Under the pieces are notes generated by a model. The model was given only the letters and a program-made list of their open reading frames with translations, did not search any database and had not been told where the DNA came from. A stretch of 64,000 nt of DNA from Anisus vortex (Eukaryota; Mollusca; Gastropoda; Planorbidae). The stretch is from NCBI GenBank assembly GCA_949126835.1, contig OX421506.1, positions 31,777,378 to 31,841,377 on the forward strand. The letters are read 5' to 3'. The number at the start of each line of letters is the position of its first letter. Position 1 is the first letter of the stretch. A program made the translations under genes and the position numbers. Shown here piece after piece: positions 1-12,384 of this stretch.

Positions 1-292
1 GTCAACCCGAACCTTGACACAATTAGTGTTTGTGTCTTTGTGTGTGTGTGGGAGGGGGGGTACTAACACCGCTCCCTAACCTTTAGCTCCCACCACCGCG
101 TCGTTCTCTCCAATTAGTAGGTTAGCCTCCCTTCAGGTAGGTCCCTGCGCCCCCCCCCCCCCGCCCCACCACCGTTCATTCCGCCTCTTCACCGGTGACC
201 CCTGGTGTCAAAATTGTCACTGCTGGTGGAAGACAAAAGGTTCGTTGATGCATATATGTGTATGGTCCCCAGTTCCCACCTCGTTAAGGAGT
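1..292. other. unassigned low-complexity DNA
   Basis: This stretch holds a TG-rich tract, a G run near 53-60 and a C run near 150-162. The short open frame that starts here is driven by the minisatellite that follows. I see no gene. Confidence 0.6.
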
Positions 293-515
293 CATGTGTG
301 GTCCATTATCCAAGGCTCAGTGGTCTGTTATCCAAGACTAGTGTGGTCTGTTATCCAAGACTAGTGTGGTCTCTTATCCAAGGCTCAGTGGTCTGTTATC
401 CAAGGCTCAGTGGTCTGTTATCCAAGACGTGTGGTCTTTTATCCAAGACTGGTTAGGTCTTTTATCCAAGGCTGGTTAGGTGTCTTATCTAAGACTGGTT
501 AGGTCTCTTGTTCAC
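293..515 (+). repeat. 22-23 bp minisatellite, about nine units
   Basis: The core TTATCCAAG recurs about nine times at 22-23 bp spacing, joined by GTGGTCT. Units drift toward the right edge, where GGTTAGGTCT replaces the linker. The open frame across it is a by-product of the repeat. Confidence 0.85.
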
Positions 516-1210
516 CGGCCCTATGGTTAAGTTTGTTTTTTGTTTTTTATTTGTAAAGTTTAATTGTAAAATAAGAAAAAAAAAACAGAGAAATATTTGT
601 ATTTAAAAACGGCCACCAAAATTGACTGAGCAAGCAAATTGTCAGGAATCCAATTTTATATTTTTAATTCAATTATTGAATTGGGGGCAAAAAATCCAAT
701 TTAAAACAGTTTCCATTAACCGTGCTTTACTGTCGTCTGGTGGCGTGAACAAATTTCAGGGCCCCACGTTCAATTTTGGGCCCGGTAAAGTACCAACAGC
801 AGACGAGAGAGAGACTCCCCCCAAAAACTTGTTTTTTTTTTCTCTCTTTCTCTTCAGAAAATCATATTATCTGATTAATGTCTTTCCTGTAGTCATCCAC
901 CCCCTCCCAAGCGCCCTATGGACGCCTCTCTCTCTCCCTTACTCCCACGGGGGGAAGAGTCTGACGCAAGTTTTATGGCCGACGCGCGACGTCATAATTG
1001 AACTCCGGGTTCTTGGAATCACGGAGTCAATGAATAAATATTTCTAAATATTAGCGCAAACCGTGACAGCCTTTTAAAAGAAAATGCGAGATAAAACATC
1101 CATAACAAGAACATTTGAATTAATTCTGTTTTTTTTTTTTTCACTGGGGGGGGGGGGGGTCGAACGATAGAATATATTTAGTGGAACATAATGAAGTCAA
1201 ACTTATGATA
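516..1210. other. unassigned A+T-rich DNA with a T-run/G-run composite
   Basis: No coding signal or recognised repeat is visible. Around 1129-1159 a run of T is followed by about 14 G, a composite that recurs at 15501-15527, 16525-16552 and 27821-27849. Confidence 0.5.
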
Positions 1211-1212
1211 AT

Positions 1213-1290
1213 ACGTTACAGATGTTCTGTTCTAAGTAGAAGGTTATTGCGTCCTACGCGTGTCAAAGGGATTTGGGTTCTAGCCGGAGG
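1213..1290 (+). repeat. degenerate copy of interspersed repeat family B
   Basis: It shares the phrase ATTGCGTCCTACGC and the preceding TAGAAGG-type sequence with copies at 29332-29461 and 59516-59647. The copy is diverged and its ends are uncertain. Confidence 0.35.
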
Positions 1291-1410
1291 TTGGTCGAAT
1301 ATCGAGTTTTTTAAAGCCAATATCAAACACAATCCACGTAGAAAAAAAATTCGGACGAATATTAAAACATACGACTATCGGCACGGACGAATATTGGAGT
1401 TCTATAGTAC

Positions 1411-1612
1411 CAAAGGTTATGGGTTCAAACCCTGGTGAAGGCTAGGATTTGTTCCCGGGTCTGGAGGGCATCCCCGAGTCTACCCAGCTCCGATTGGGCA
1501 CCTGGTATTGGTTGGTGCAAAGTAATGGCGGATGGGAGTTGCGCTGGCCACGCAATCCCATTGAATGCCGTGGCCACTGAAACTGGTGAACGCTGGATTA
1601 CTGGTATTTACA
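1411..1612 (+). mobile_element. tRNA-derived SINE, family A, 5'-truncated
   Basis: It contains an internal pol III box B (GGTTCAAACCC, 1422-1432), then the family body: CCTGGTGAAGGCTAGGAT, CCCGGGTCTGGAGGGC, a CAGCTCCGAT segment, GTGGCCACTGAAACTGGTGA and a 3' ACT/AAT-rich tail. The same body occurs at 5456-5668, 7131-7340, 29899-30164, 33531-33656, 36062-36292 and 55552-55792. The tRNA-like head with box A is missing or diverged. SINEs of this kind are non-coding and need a LINE for movement. Confidence 0.75.
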
Positions 1613-2910
1613 GTACTACTACTAATTATAATAATAATTTACTTTCTCAATGTATTTACGTCAGCTTTATTTACTCAACGTTGTAATTGAAAGGTATAAA
1701 AAAAAATCGACAGGAGAAAATACTGTCTATAATGGTTTTCTGACGACATAAACTTAAAGTGAGAAAGCTATACTTGGTTCAGTTTGAAGGACTAGCCTGG
1801 AATCGATGCTTGTATGTAATGCCGTACGCGAGACCAATTTTTGAAAGTTTCCATTAAAAAGGCGGAGGCGTCAATTTTACGGCAATTAGCCGCAGAGTAC
1901 GAAGTCTGCAGGGCCAGTAATAAACAAACACACACACATACACATACACACCCTCAAGTAGTGAGCAAGAGGTACATCAATAACTTCATGCTGAAATTAT
2001 TATCGAAGGACGCGAACAGTTGAGCGTAGGTGAGAGAGGTGCAAGCGACGGGTGTAGGCGGTGGGGGTGCGGGTGCGAATCCAGGTCAAACATCTACGGA
2101 TGCTCACAAGACTAGTTTTGCGCACTTAAGTGCATACTCGCCCCCCCCCCCCTCCCCCAATTTTCTGTAGGAAGTTTAAGTTGTATTGTAAATACTAAAT
2201 CTCAAAAACGAATACGCCAGGTTACAACAGGTGTTGCTTCTTTACCTTAGTCAACTTTTTTTTCCCTTCTACTTCTTTTAAAACTACTCAACATTTGCAA
2301 GGAAGTCTGTGTCAGTCAGATTGCTGTTTCGTAAGACACGAGGTCGTAAGGGGAGAAAAAAGGGGCTGGGGGGGGGGGGGTCGGAGAGTAGACGTAACTG
2401 CTTAGTACTTTTGCCGCTCCATTTAAAACAAAAATAGAAAAAACTTAAATAACTGCCTGTCAAAAAGGTTTCAGCCTGAACCAGAATGTGATTTCCGATG
2501 GTCGTTATCTTGTCAGTAAAAGTCTAGGACAGTTCTCTAAACTGAAGTCACGTTAAAAAAAAACGTCAATAAACGTAGTTTTGGTGCTATTGTGTTTTTT
2601 TCCCTTCCTTTTTGTTTGTTTGCGTTTGGCAAAGGAAAAATTATTTTTTTAATATTTTTTTTTGCAAAAGGAATAAGTTTATTTTTAACTATGTGGATGC
2701 TAAACAAAAAAAGTCCGTTATATGGCGACCGGAACTTTGGAGGGCTAATTGAACCACTTCTCGTCATCTTATCGAGCTGAAACTTAACACATACACTTGA
2801 AGCCCACGACAACGTCTATCTAGCTACATCACCACCTCTACCCTCAATCCACAAAAAAAATCTTTTTTTTTTTAAACAAAATATTTACAATGTACATTAA
2901 AACTCCAATA
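1613..2910. other. unassigned non-coding DNA
   Basis: It contains a CA-rich patch near 1925-1953, a degenerate tRNA-like B box near 2068-2085, a C run near 2141-2153 and a G run near 2369-2380. Opposing open frames at 2537-2812 are low-complexity. No gene is seen. Confidence 0.5.
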
Positions 2911-3022
2911 ACAACTACTACAACATGTCAGGAACTTACAGATTTGAACTACAACTACAACATGTCAGGAACTTACAGATTTGAACTACAACTACAACAT
3001 GTAAGGAACTTACAGATTTGAA
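2911..3022 (+). repeat. 37 bp tandem repeat, three copies
   Basis: A 37 bp unit containing ACAACATGTCAGGAACTTAC and AGATTTGAACTAC is repeated three times. The third copy differs by C to A (GTAAGG). Confidence 0.9.
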
Positions 3023-3118
3023 ATAGACAAGATGAAATAAAGTTCAGAATCCGCTTCACATGGTCTATAAAACAATAATGGTTGTTATTGTTTATTTGGG
3101 GTGTCTTTACATCTATAA

Positions 3119-3335
3119 CAGGGGGTCGGCAACCTTTTGATATTAATGTGCCACAGTAGGATCTCTAATTCACCAAGCGTGCCAACATTCTAAAAGTCAT
3201 TTTGATCTAGCCCTCATTATTATTTTTTTTTACTGAAGAAACTTGAATTACTTTTTTCTTGGAATCTTCCGTGTGCCACTGAAAATTGATGTGCGTGCCA
3301 ATTAAGGCGCTTGTACCATAGGTTGCCGACCCCGT
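3119..3335. mobile_element. hAT-type MITE, CAGGGGTCGGCAACC family
   Basis: The left end CAGGGGGTCGGCAACC is inverted at the right end as GGTTGCCGACCCCGTG. The flanks ATCTATAA and ATATAGAA match at 6 of 8 positions, the 8 bp target duplication expected of hAT elements. The interior is short and has no transposase frame, so this is a non-autonomous copy. Related copies lie at 16401, 31567 and 32301. Confidence 0.75.
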
Positions 3336-4398
3336 GATATAGAAGACAAGACCGAAATGGCACAAATGACAAGCAACATAGATGTGTGTGGGGAAAACAA
3401 CTTTTGGGAGCTTCAAGTCCTAGGGGCATGATGGGCCATCAGCAGAGTACAGTTCAAGAAACGGAACGTCACAACAAGAATCTACAATCCATCAATGTGC
3501 CTACACACACACACACAAAGTAAAACGAAAAAAAAACAACACTACATTTTAACGTTTTTCTTAAATGTTGAAGTTTTATTTTTGTTTTATCTTAGAAAAT
3601 TATTTTTCTCTGGGATTCCAGGAGATAGAAATTCCAGAGCGTGGCTTGCTTTTGCTGGGCCATCAACGCTTCCGGGCATTTGTTAAACTCAAAAGAGTGT
3701 TTGCGCAGATGCACTTGGGGGAACAGGGGAGGACCGGGGCTGGGGGGGGGGGGGGGGGCGAGGAGGAACAAAAAACAACCACTCACACACAATAACGACC
3801 ACGAAGAAATTATCAAACGACGAACTTCTCTTGGTGCACACGGAAAAAAAAGAGAAGAAAATACATGTATTGCAACAGAGATGATATATTCTGCCTCACA
3901 ATATCCCCCTGTTCTTGCCCCTCCCCTCTCCCATTTTCGATAATGTTGAAAACTAAAGTCCTACATTTTTAAAGGGGGGAAACTACTGGTGATGGATCTA
4001 TCTAGCAGCTCTTAACTAGTCTTAAACTCTTTACCCACACCATTTAATGCCCTCGGTAGTCCGCTCGTGAAAATGTTCACATCTCCAATAATACCAAGAA
4101 CGATCGTCAACAACACCAGTTATAGACAATGGATACCTTGTTATTAAAAAAAACAAAACAAACAAACAAGAAAGACAGTATAGTCTTTTATTTATGGACA
4201 CTAACGCCAGAGCCAGACGATTGTCCACTGAATGAATGGTTGTATTCATTCCCGCGCTTGTGTGTGTGTGTGTTAAAATACCGCAAGCAGTCAGTTAAAA
4301 AAAAAAAAAAGAAACGAAAAAAACAAACAAAACAACCACGAGTGGGAGAGGAAAATTCCCGAGGCATTTTTTCGCGGTGGACATGCCAACCTGCTAGA
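3336..4398. other. unassigned non-coding DNA
   Basis: It holds a CA microsatellite near 3505-3518, a long G run near 3740-3758 and A-rich patches. The open frames on both strands are low-complexity. No gene is seen. Confidence 0.5.
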
Positions 4399-5156
4399 AT
4401 TTCATTCTCTTATCTTTTGACGTTCGACCAGTTCCACCAGGCCAGGTTTAGCAGCCGAGGATAGATGTACAATATCACCCCGCCCCCCTCTTTTTTTTTT
4501 GTTGTTGTGCTTTTAAAGTCTTTAAGACTGCATAGGAAATAGTCTTAGGTTCGTATGGTGTGAGAAAATAGGATGTGCTCCATAAATCTACTTTATTTCC
4601 GTTATCTGCTTTATCTATACATATATATATATCCTCAATGTATGTCAATTGACTTGTGTGTTCGTTTGTTTGAGGATTGACTCCAAAGGCCATTTGGTCA
4701 ACAACAGTTTAGTCCAAGTAGATTATATCTGAAATTTTTAGCAAAGAAAGTTGTTTGTTTTATTATCAGGTTTTATTATTATTATTTCATTCTCTTATCT
4801 TTTGACGTTCGACCAGTTCCACCAGGCCAGGTTTAGCAGCCGAGGATAGATGTACAATATCACCCCGCCCCCCTCTTTTTTTTTGTTGTTGTGCTTTTAA
4901 AGTCTTTAAGACTGCATAGGAAATAGTCTTAGGTTCGTATGGTGTGAGAAAATAGGATGTGCTCCATAAATCTACTTTATTTCCGTTATCTGCTTTATCT
5001 ATACATATATATATATCCTCAATGTATGTCAATTGACTTGTGTGTTCGTTTGTTTGAGGATTGACTCCAAAGGCCATTTGGTCAACAACAGTTTAGTCCA
5101 AGTAGATTATATCTGAAATTTTTAGCAAAGAAAGTTGTTTGTTTTATTATCAGGTT
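4399..5156. repeat. direct tandem duplication of a ~374 bp segment
   Basis: 4399-4772 is repeated at 4784-5156 with only 11 bp of TTA-rich sequence between. By eye the copies differ by one T in a homopolymer (10 versus 9 T). The segment carries an AT microsatellite (TATATATATAT). It is not coding: the one-base slip puts the copies in different frames relative to downstream sequence. It looks like a recent duplication or a collapsed/expanded assembly joint. Confidence 0.9.
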
Positions 5157-5185
5157 ATGCGGCTGAATATCCCAATATCGGCATG

Positions 5186-5452
5186 CATATAGATAGATAG
5201 AAAAATGATAGATAGATAGATAAATGATAGATAGATAGATAAATGATAGATAGATAGAAAAATGATAGATAGAAAACTGATAGATAGATAGAAAAATGAT
5301 AGATAGAAAAATGATAGATAGAAAAATGATAGATAGATAGAAAACTGATAGATAGATAGATAAATGATAGATAGATAGAAGAATGATAGATAGATAGATA
5401 AATGATAGATAGACGTCGATAGATAGATAGATGAATTGATATAGATACATAC
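5186..5452. repeat. GATA-type microsatellite with interruptions
   Basis: GATAGATAGATAAATGATAG and GATAGAAAAATGATAG units alternate over about 265 bp. Long minus-strand frames rich in Y-L-S-I come entirely from this array. Confidence 0.95.
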
Positions 5453-5455
5453 TTA

Positions 5456-5668
5456 GATAAAGTTAAATATCCCGTCGGACCAAATTTATCCATAGGGTCC
5501 AGTGAAGCAGCGTTCACCGGTTTATGTAACCACAGCATACTAGGGAACTGTGTGGCCAGTACCCTCGCAGCCGCCTTTTCTTTACGCCAACTAAAGTCAG
5601 GTACCCATCTTAGCCTTCACCAGGATTCGAACCTAGGACCTTCAGTACGCCAGCCAAACGCGCCCACT
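5456..5668 (-). mobile_element. tRNA-derived SINE, family A
   Basis: This is a reverse-oriented copy. The 3' end (TATCCCGTCGGACC, plus-strand view) abuts the GATA array, and the box B complement GGATTCGAACC lies near 5620, followed by CAGTACGCCAGCC AAACGCGCC at the tRNA head. Length and segment order match the copy at 55552-55792. Confidence 0.8.
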
Positions 5669-6177
5669 GACGGTTATGATTTATACATGTTTTTTTTGCA
5701 TAGACCCCTTGTCGTATATTCTAGTAGCAGACGATTAGCTTGTAGCTTGAAATCAAACTTCAACGGTTTTATAGATGTCAACATCTTTCTGGACATGAAA
5801 ACTCTTAGACAGCGGCTCCCACCCCCTTTTTTCTCCCTATCAAGGAAATAGCTGCCGTTGGATACATCAATTTCTTTTTTGTCTGACCTCAGCGTTGCCT
5901 TAACGACGGTGTTTTCTTGCCCATTTTCTCACGTCAGTTTCACATTTTGACCTTTTAAAAAATCATTGAGTAAACCGCCAGAAATGCATTTATCCGTCTG
6001 AAAACTCGCTTTTAAAAAGTTGAGTTTTGTTGTTTTATATAAAAAGCCCAAGTAAAAGCTCTCTGGCCTGTTGAGGCGTTTCCTCCATTTGCCTCTAGGC
6101 TGTGACGTTAAAGGCTCTTCTAGTTCTAGCTTCCAAAACGAGAGACCAGCGATGGGAGTGCCAAACTGGTGTAAACT
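5669..6177. other. unassigned non-coding DNA
   Basis: Unique-looking sequence with no convincing frame or repeat. Confidence 0.5.
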
Positions 6178-6395
6178 TTCCTCGCGTAAAGCCTCACGTT
6201 AACCTTCCTTACGTAATCTCGTAAAACCTTTAAAACGTATTCTCGTAAACCTTACTCACGTTGAGCCGTAATTTCGTAAACCTTGTTTATGTAAAGCCGT
6301 AATCGCGTAACGCAAAGACTTAAGCTCGTAAACCTTTCTTACGTAAAGCCGTAATCTCGTAAGACTTCCTCGTAAAGCCGTAACCCCGTAATTAG
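6178..6395 (+). repeat. degenerate CGTAA minisatellite
   Basis: Phrases such as TCTCGTAAACCTT, ACGTAAAGCCGTAAT and CTCGTAA recur at roughly 33-36 bp over about 215 bp. The units are heavily diverged, which suggests an old array. Confidence 0.75.
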
Positions 6396-7130
6396 TTATT
6401 TTTAATTTAATCTTTTTATTAAATTATATTTTCGCATTTTTTTTATTAATTAGGAGAATTTAAATAATATAACAGCTATTGAAAACTTAAAAAATAAATA
6501 ATAAAAATATGAAGAAAAAAAAAACAACCTGTCGAGAAAAATAAACTCATCTGATGTGTTCAATTATTAAAAAAAACCACAGACAATGCAAAACAGAAAA
6601 AAAAAACAACATAGATATATGTTGAAAAACATAGACATGATAGCCCTGGTAATATACGTTTGAATTCCCTCCTCTTCTCATAGATCAATCTTTTTTTGTT
6701 AGAGAGATAAAAATGATGCACTTTAAAAGAGGGGGGGTAGGAGAGGGGTGGGGGGGGGAGAGGGGTGGGGGGGGGGAGAGGGGTGGGGGAATCCTTATAC
6801 AACCTTGCCTGGTGTGTTTTTTTTTATAACATTTATATGAATATTTCTTTTGAGCATTTTCTTTTGGGCACGTGTTTACTCAAGCGTGTCAGGTTTCTGG
6901 CATATTCAAAACCGTTCATGCGTTCTAGATCTGTATGTTGATTTGTTTCGCCCCGTCAGCCACCTCTTAGAGCTTTATAATACACTCCTGCAGTTCTGAG
7001 ACTGCTACACAGACAACACGGGGCACATACAGACAACGCGGGGCACACACAGACTACAGACCGCAGACTATTCCATTTGACCGCTTTTTCCAGTTTTAGT
7101 GTTGTTGTACAAAATGGCGTCCCTTACCCC
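6396..7130. other. unassigned DNA with G-rich tandem patch
   Basis: The left half is A+T-rich. A G-rich tandem (GAGAGGGGTGGGGGGGG units) spans about 6728-6790 and a short ACAGACAACGCGGGGCACA repeat lies near 7008-7055. No gene is seen. Confidence 0.55.
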
Positions 7131-7340
7131 GGATGGGTCACATTGGTAGCGCGTTCAACTGGCGTACCGATGATCCTGGGTTCGAGTCCTGGTGAAGGCT
7201 AGGATTTTTTTTCCCGGGGTTCGGAGGGCGTCCCTGATTTTTTACCCAGCTCTGATACAGATGTCAAGTTCAACTGACAGTAGGTGAAGGGAAAGTAAAA
7301 GCAGCTGGGCAATGTGCTGGCCATACAATCCCTGTGCAAT
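7131..7340 (+). mobile_element. tRNA-derived SINE, family A, 3'-truncated
   Basis: The tRNA-like head is preserved here: GGTAGCGCGTTCAACTGGCG, then a perfect box B, GGTTCGAGTCC, at 7179-7189. The family body follows, and the copy stops after the GCTGGCCATACAATCCC segment, before the usual 3' end. Confidence 0.8.
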
Positions 7341-7467
7341 CATACTAACGCTTACTGTAACTTAACACCATTTAAAACACTGATCAAAAATGCAAGACTA
7401 TACTAAAACCACAGATAAGCGTAGGTCGCAATAATCTTTTGCATAGATTATGGCAATTATGCCATTG

Positions 7468-7564
7468 AAGGAGCGTTGACCTGGATTCGAACCCGTGCTA
7501 TCTGCCTTAAGCCTAAGCCTGCAAAAATAAGACGCTTCACGCCGCGTGTACTGCCACCCCATGC
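7468..7564 (-). mobile_element. tRNA-like sequence, SINE head or tRNA pseudogene
   Basis: On the minus strand a box-A-like region (GGCAGTACACGCGGCGTGA) is followed by a consensus box B, GGTTCGAATCC, near 7481-7491. The interval between boxes is too long for a simple tRNA and the acceptor ends do not pair well. The body does not match SINE family A. Confidence 0.4.
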
Positions 7565-8926
7565 GCAAGGATTTGGCCTCCACGTTAAACAATTACGTGT
7601 ATTAATAAATATATAACTTTATGCTTCAAACTTCAAGCTTTTCCGGTTTTCGAGTCGCGCCATATGCACACAGTTTTTAAAACCATAGATCTGTGTTTTT
7701 TTTTGTTTTAAAATTCCCGGACCTAGTTCTGAAAAAGAGTAAATATAAATAAATGATATATTTTTCTTGCTGAATTGGGTCACCATTGGAAGACGCCGCT
7801 TAGGTAATCTCTTGTACGCTGATAATTGAGTCACGTGATCACCATGTGTGTCTACGTGTGTGTGTAAGTGTGTGCGATATAATTTTTTTGAAAGCCATGA
7901 TATTATATAGAGTAGCGACTGTAGCGTAACAAATGTCCCTACCTACTTTCTGTAAATAGTGTAAAGCGGTTGAAGTGACGGGAGCGTGCACGGCTAATCA
8001 GTTGGAGGAGGTGTGCAAGGGACGCACTGCGCATGTACGCGAACACCATGCAGGAGGAACACACCTTTATGTTGCATGTTGTTTAGCGGTTCCATTACCT
8101 GTAAAAAAAAAACAACAACAACACACACACACACTATCAACACCAGCAATAACAAAATAACACAAAAATTAATAGTGTGTGATTGTATTAGCATAGGCGT
8201 CTACGGATATTGTCCTCGTGTGGGAAGGGAGGCAACGTATAGAAACACATTATTTCTTGGGCGTACTTATTGGGCTGATGGTGGAACACGTTTTCCTTAC
8301 GATACGCGCCTACGTTTTGTATATTGTCTGCTAGAAAACTGCCGTCTGCAAATGTAGAATACGATGTGTCCGAGTAAACATGGTTCTATATTAATATATT
8401 AGTGCTAATCTAAAGGTCGTACTTAGCTGTTGTCGTACTTAGACCTAAAAGACTTAAATTAAGACGTACCTAGACTAAATGTTGTTGCTGTTGTAATACT
8501 TCAATGTTGCCGTACCTTAGCTTTGTGGTATGTGTGTTTTTCTTGACATTCTCGTGAATGTTGATTGAAACGACGAAAGAGCCTTTTAACAAAAATAATA
8601 TTGTCATGCTAATACACAGCACACACATGCTAGCAATCAGCCCTCGAAACACATCTCAAGCTTTGCTGTTGCAGTTTTCTTTACATTAATTAGAAGGACT
8701 CCGAAGGTTCAATAGCTTTTTAATCTATCTCGGAATTTCGCCTCAGGTGTGCTAGCTGCCCCTCCCCCCGGGGAAACTTCTATAGAAACTTCGAAGGAAT
8801 AAAAATTGACCATTCCCAGTCGTTCTTTGGTTCATGTTAAAACAACCACAACAACATATGAAGGAAATTAGACACAGTTCCAGGTTGACACGTTTTAGTC
8901 AAAATGGCGCGTGCTTGGTTCCGGTT
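7565..8926. other. unassigned non-coding DNA
   Basis: It contains TG and CA tracts (near 7846-7875 and 8120-8133) and short low-complexity frames on both strands. No recognised gene or element is seen. Confidence 0.5.
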
Positions 8927-10240
8927 TGTGGCGTGCTGGTCTACGATTCTGTCACCGAGCCTGCAATTAGCCTAGGCTATCAGTGCAGACTTAGTGGATA
9001 ACTCAGCAGGTACACAGGGTGATGGGGAGGGGTGATTTAGGCAGGTTTTCTAGGTGGTATGTGGTCCCGAAGTGCAGATGATTCCTAGGTGATTCTAAGA
9101 CAAATTTATATCCAGGTTTCGTTTTGGCTCGTTAATACGTAGGTTGAGTTAAACTGTTGACTAATTGACACTGTCACTGGACGTCACACAAACAGGTATT
9201 CTATCAATCGATAAGCAAGGCGTATTGTAACAACGAATATTTTATTCACGTGAAAGTCCGTATTCAATCATTGATGACATGAGCACATAATTCATACAAT
9301 CCAAATACAAGTGATAAAGAGTGTACATTTAATCATAGGCTTAAACTATATGTAGCAGATAGTCCTAACAAGGACTCTACAACAGACTATAGCACCGCTT
9401 GGTGCTATTGGAGCTCGGGGCATCCAACCCTCGAGACTCCTTAAGCCAGACTGACCTAAAAGTAACTTACATTACATGTTAAACAACAAGTTAGGTTGCA
9501 ACTCCCCACGTGATTGTAATGAGGGGGGAGGGGCAAGGGTAAGATTGACCCGTAGATAGCGTATCCGATTGGTCAACATGTCTCTTCAATTCAACATTCG
9601 ATTGATTGGCATGTGAAAATAAGTACCAAACGGTAGTGGGGAGGGGTGCGGGGGGGGGAAGACGCGGCGGTAGGGAAACTTCAAAGGCCCTGTGTTGTTG
9701 GTCAGAGTTTTCTCTCTTGTCCGTCGGGGTCCTGCATCAAAGATTCCAAGTTCCCTATTCTCTGACCAGGGGAAGAACCGTCATTGAGATGTGAATTTCC
9801 TGTGATCTGGTCGAAGAGACTGTGGGGTGGGGGGGGGGGATTAGCTTGGTTGCGTCAGGTATGACCCTGGCCTTGTTCCGAAGGCGTGGGGCGGGGAGGG
9901 GGAGGAACACACACGTGCTACAACATTAATAATATACATGAATGGGAACTAATATCAATGACTAATCGTATAACAATAAGTAATATACTGATAAGCATGC
10001 AGAACGTATACATATATGTAAATAAAATTCAATGCAAAGCTAAATACTTTAATGTTAAATAATATATGAGATAGAAAGGAAAGACACATTCTTACTCCAA
10101 TCAGACATTCAATAGTGGCATTTAATGTCAGTGGTTTGTACGTACAGATGATATATGATTATAGTATCTTATAAGAGCGGATTACATCTAAGACCTTTCT
10201 TAGTTGAGTGTGACGTTAATCTTCTCCCCAAAACGCCACA
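8927..10240 (-). repeat. 3' LTR (element orientation) of the non-coding element
   Basis: It is a 1314 bp direct repeat, ungapped by eye against 12387-13700. It includes G-rich tracts near 9640-9660 and 9822-9840. The 62-codon open frame in it is repeated exactly in the partner LTR and is not evidence of coding. Confidence 0.95.
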
Positions 10241-10253
10241 CCTGCCCCGCCAT
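10241..10253 (-). promoter_or_regulatory. polypurine tract of the non-coding element
   Basis: On the minus strand ATGGCGGGGCAGG abuts the LTR start TGTGGCG. The position and purine bias fit plus-strand DNA priming. It has one C interruption, so it is not a pure tract. Confidence 0.5.
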
Positions 10254-12362
10254 GTTTTAAAGCTTTCATATAATGAAAGATTTGACCCATTAGAGGTAGG
10301 CCTACTGCACTTACTATTTACACTATGAGAGTTCTGGACCATCGAAGTGAAGCGGGTGGTCATCGCTATGGGGAAGAGGGGGGAGGTCGAGACAAGGCGG
10401 TAAGGGATGACGGGCGAATATTTTTACGTTTCTATTGAGGGTGGAGGAGAAAAGCATGCTTTAGCGTTTCTACAGTACTTTAAATCTATTCCGGCATAAT
10501 GCTTAGTCTAGGTTCGTCCCATTTATTTGCGAGCTATTGACACGGTTTATTCATTTTATCGTTTGTCTGTGGCTGTCTTATGTCCTTACTTTCCATATAT
10601 TGATAGGCACTAGCTAAGAAATCTATTTATTTCATGCTTTCTATGTGCTATAAATGCGGGATTCACTTAATTGACCTCGGCAGTAGTTTCTACGGAATCT
10701 GGAGGAATTCCGTGACGGGATGCCAGAACTGGTTGATAGGGATCGAATTGTTGATCGAACTATCAGGTCCACCAGTTCACTCCCTGACTCGCGCTAAAGC
10801 GGACAGGTGAGGGGATCTGGGATCGCTACGTAAATATGAGGGGATCTATGACGGAGTCATAGAGGGTGGGGCGCGGGTTCCTTTGCTTAACGTAGGTACA
10901 TGCATTTCTGGTCTAGTGATCGTTCTTCAGGGGTGGGGCGGGCATTGTGAGAGCGCGTGCAGCTGACCTAACACAAGCCTAAACACTAGTGTTTCTGATC
11001 ACATGGATTCTGAGTTCACATGTGCGAGTGACTCCTAGTGGGCGAGGGGGCGGAGTAAGGCGATAGTCAAGACACCTCTGGCGCGATGGGCCAGGAAATT
11101 GTATCAATGTTGTCGTTTGTTTGCAATTGTTGGGCCCTAGAGCTAGAACACGGACATAGCTTCACTTTAATTGTTACACTATTCGCTTCTCTTCTTTTCT
11201 CAAGCAACACATTTCTCCTTGTTTAACAGTGTTTAAGCAGCGACGGAAAGGGGGGCTGGCAGTGGGCGTACATTACTTTGGCTACAGTAAAGATTAAATC
11301 GTTCTACTTTCTCAATTCCCGTTTTATAAATGTGTAAAATCGGTAAAGAAGCAATTATTTAATTCGCTACCAATAATATCTCTGTACGTACATTTGACCA
11401 CTACATATATGCCACTCACCGTTTTATCTAAACACATTCATTCTCTTTCACGCTAGACCGCGGATCTTGAGTCTTGACGTCAGAGTGGGTCTGGCACATC
11501 AGATGACAGCGGATGACATCGGCCGTGTAGCGCTTGAGAACAGTCAATTGGCCCGTAGGCAGTCTTTAAATCTAACACATTTATTATCCAACGCGTTGTG
11601 TAAGGAACACAGTTCATCAAAAGTTAATATGTACACATGGTAATCCGATAGCAGTTAATATACTCCAATCTAAAGGCAATAATGTCAGCTTCCAGGAAAC
11701 GTACTGCACATGACAGTTTAATCCAGTGCGAAATTGGCTGTAAGTATCCAAGAATTATCGCTGAATGGGCGAACATTATATGCAATGTTGAAGATTTCAG
11801 GCTGGATTGAGGCCCGGTGGGCGCGAATATTTTCAGTGTTTCTCAGGGCGGGTACTGGTTCACAGTATTTGGCGGACATAGTTATGCGATCTGGCAAATA
11901 ATTTCGTTACGCATGAGCTAATCCCAAGCAGAAATGTCGATATGCCTATTGACTATCGGCATTCGGCAAGCATATACAGTGTACAGAGTTGTACAGGAGC
12001 TAATCCGAGCAGGAAACGACTTTGTTATTGGTGGCGCTCTGGCCGACATCTAACATAATAGAGCAAGTTATCCAAACACGAGTGGCGATTTTGTTATTGT
12101 GGCGTGAAGCCGACAAATAAACGTAATACAGCAAATAATCCGAACAGGCAAGGCGATATATTTCGAGCGTATAGCATTGGCAGAAACATGAGTTGACGTA
12201 TAATTCTACGATGATAGATGATGAGTGTTTGCAGTGGAGTCAAATAACACAGTTCGCTCACCTGATGAAACCTTAAGCCCCCAGTCTTTCATCACGTGAA
12301 GAATATCATAGCACAGAGTTCAATGTTGAGCGTGAGTACTTATCCATGTACGTCAAGCGAAA
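10254..12362 (-). other. interior of the non-coding LTR element
   Basis: About 2.1 kb lies between PPT and PBS with no frame showing retroviral motifs. Around 11910-12160 a degenerate ~68-82 bp repeat is visible. TAATCC or TTATCC followed by an A/G-rich phrase starts near 11919, 12001, 12069 and 12137, with TTTGTTATTG and TGGCG..GCCGACA phrases shared by two units. Confidence 0.7.
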
Positions 12363-12384
12363 CTAATCCCGGCACGAGCCCACA
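12363..12384 (-). promoter_or_regulatory. primer binding site, tRNA-Pro-like
   Basis: Two bases inside the right-hand LTR the minus strand reads TGTGGGCTCGTGCCGGGATT. This matches the complement of the 3' end of eukaryotic tRNA-Pro (TGGGGGCTCGTCCGGGAT) with one substitution and one inserted base. The position next to the LTR is as expected. The indel suggests a drifted or species-variant primer. Confidence 0.7.

Noticed and set aside
9606..9794. 62-codon frame repeated identically at 13066-13254
   Set aside because: It is duplicated because both lie in the two LTRs of the non-coding element. It is not conserved coding sequence.
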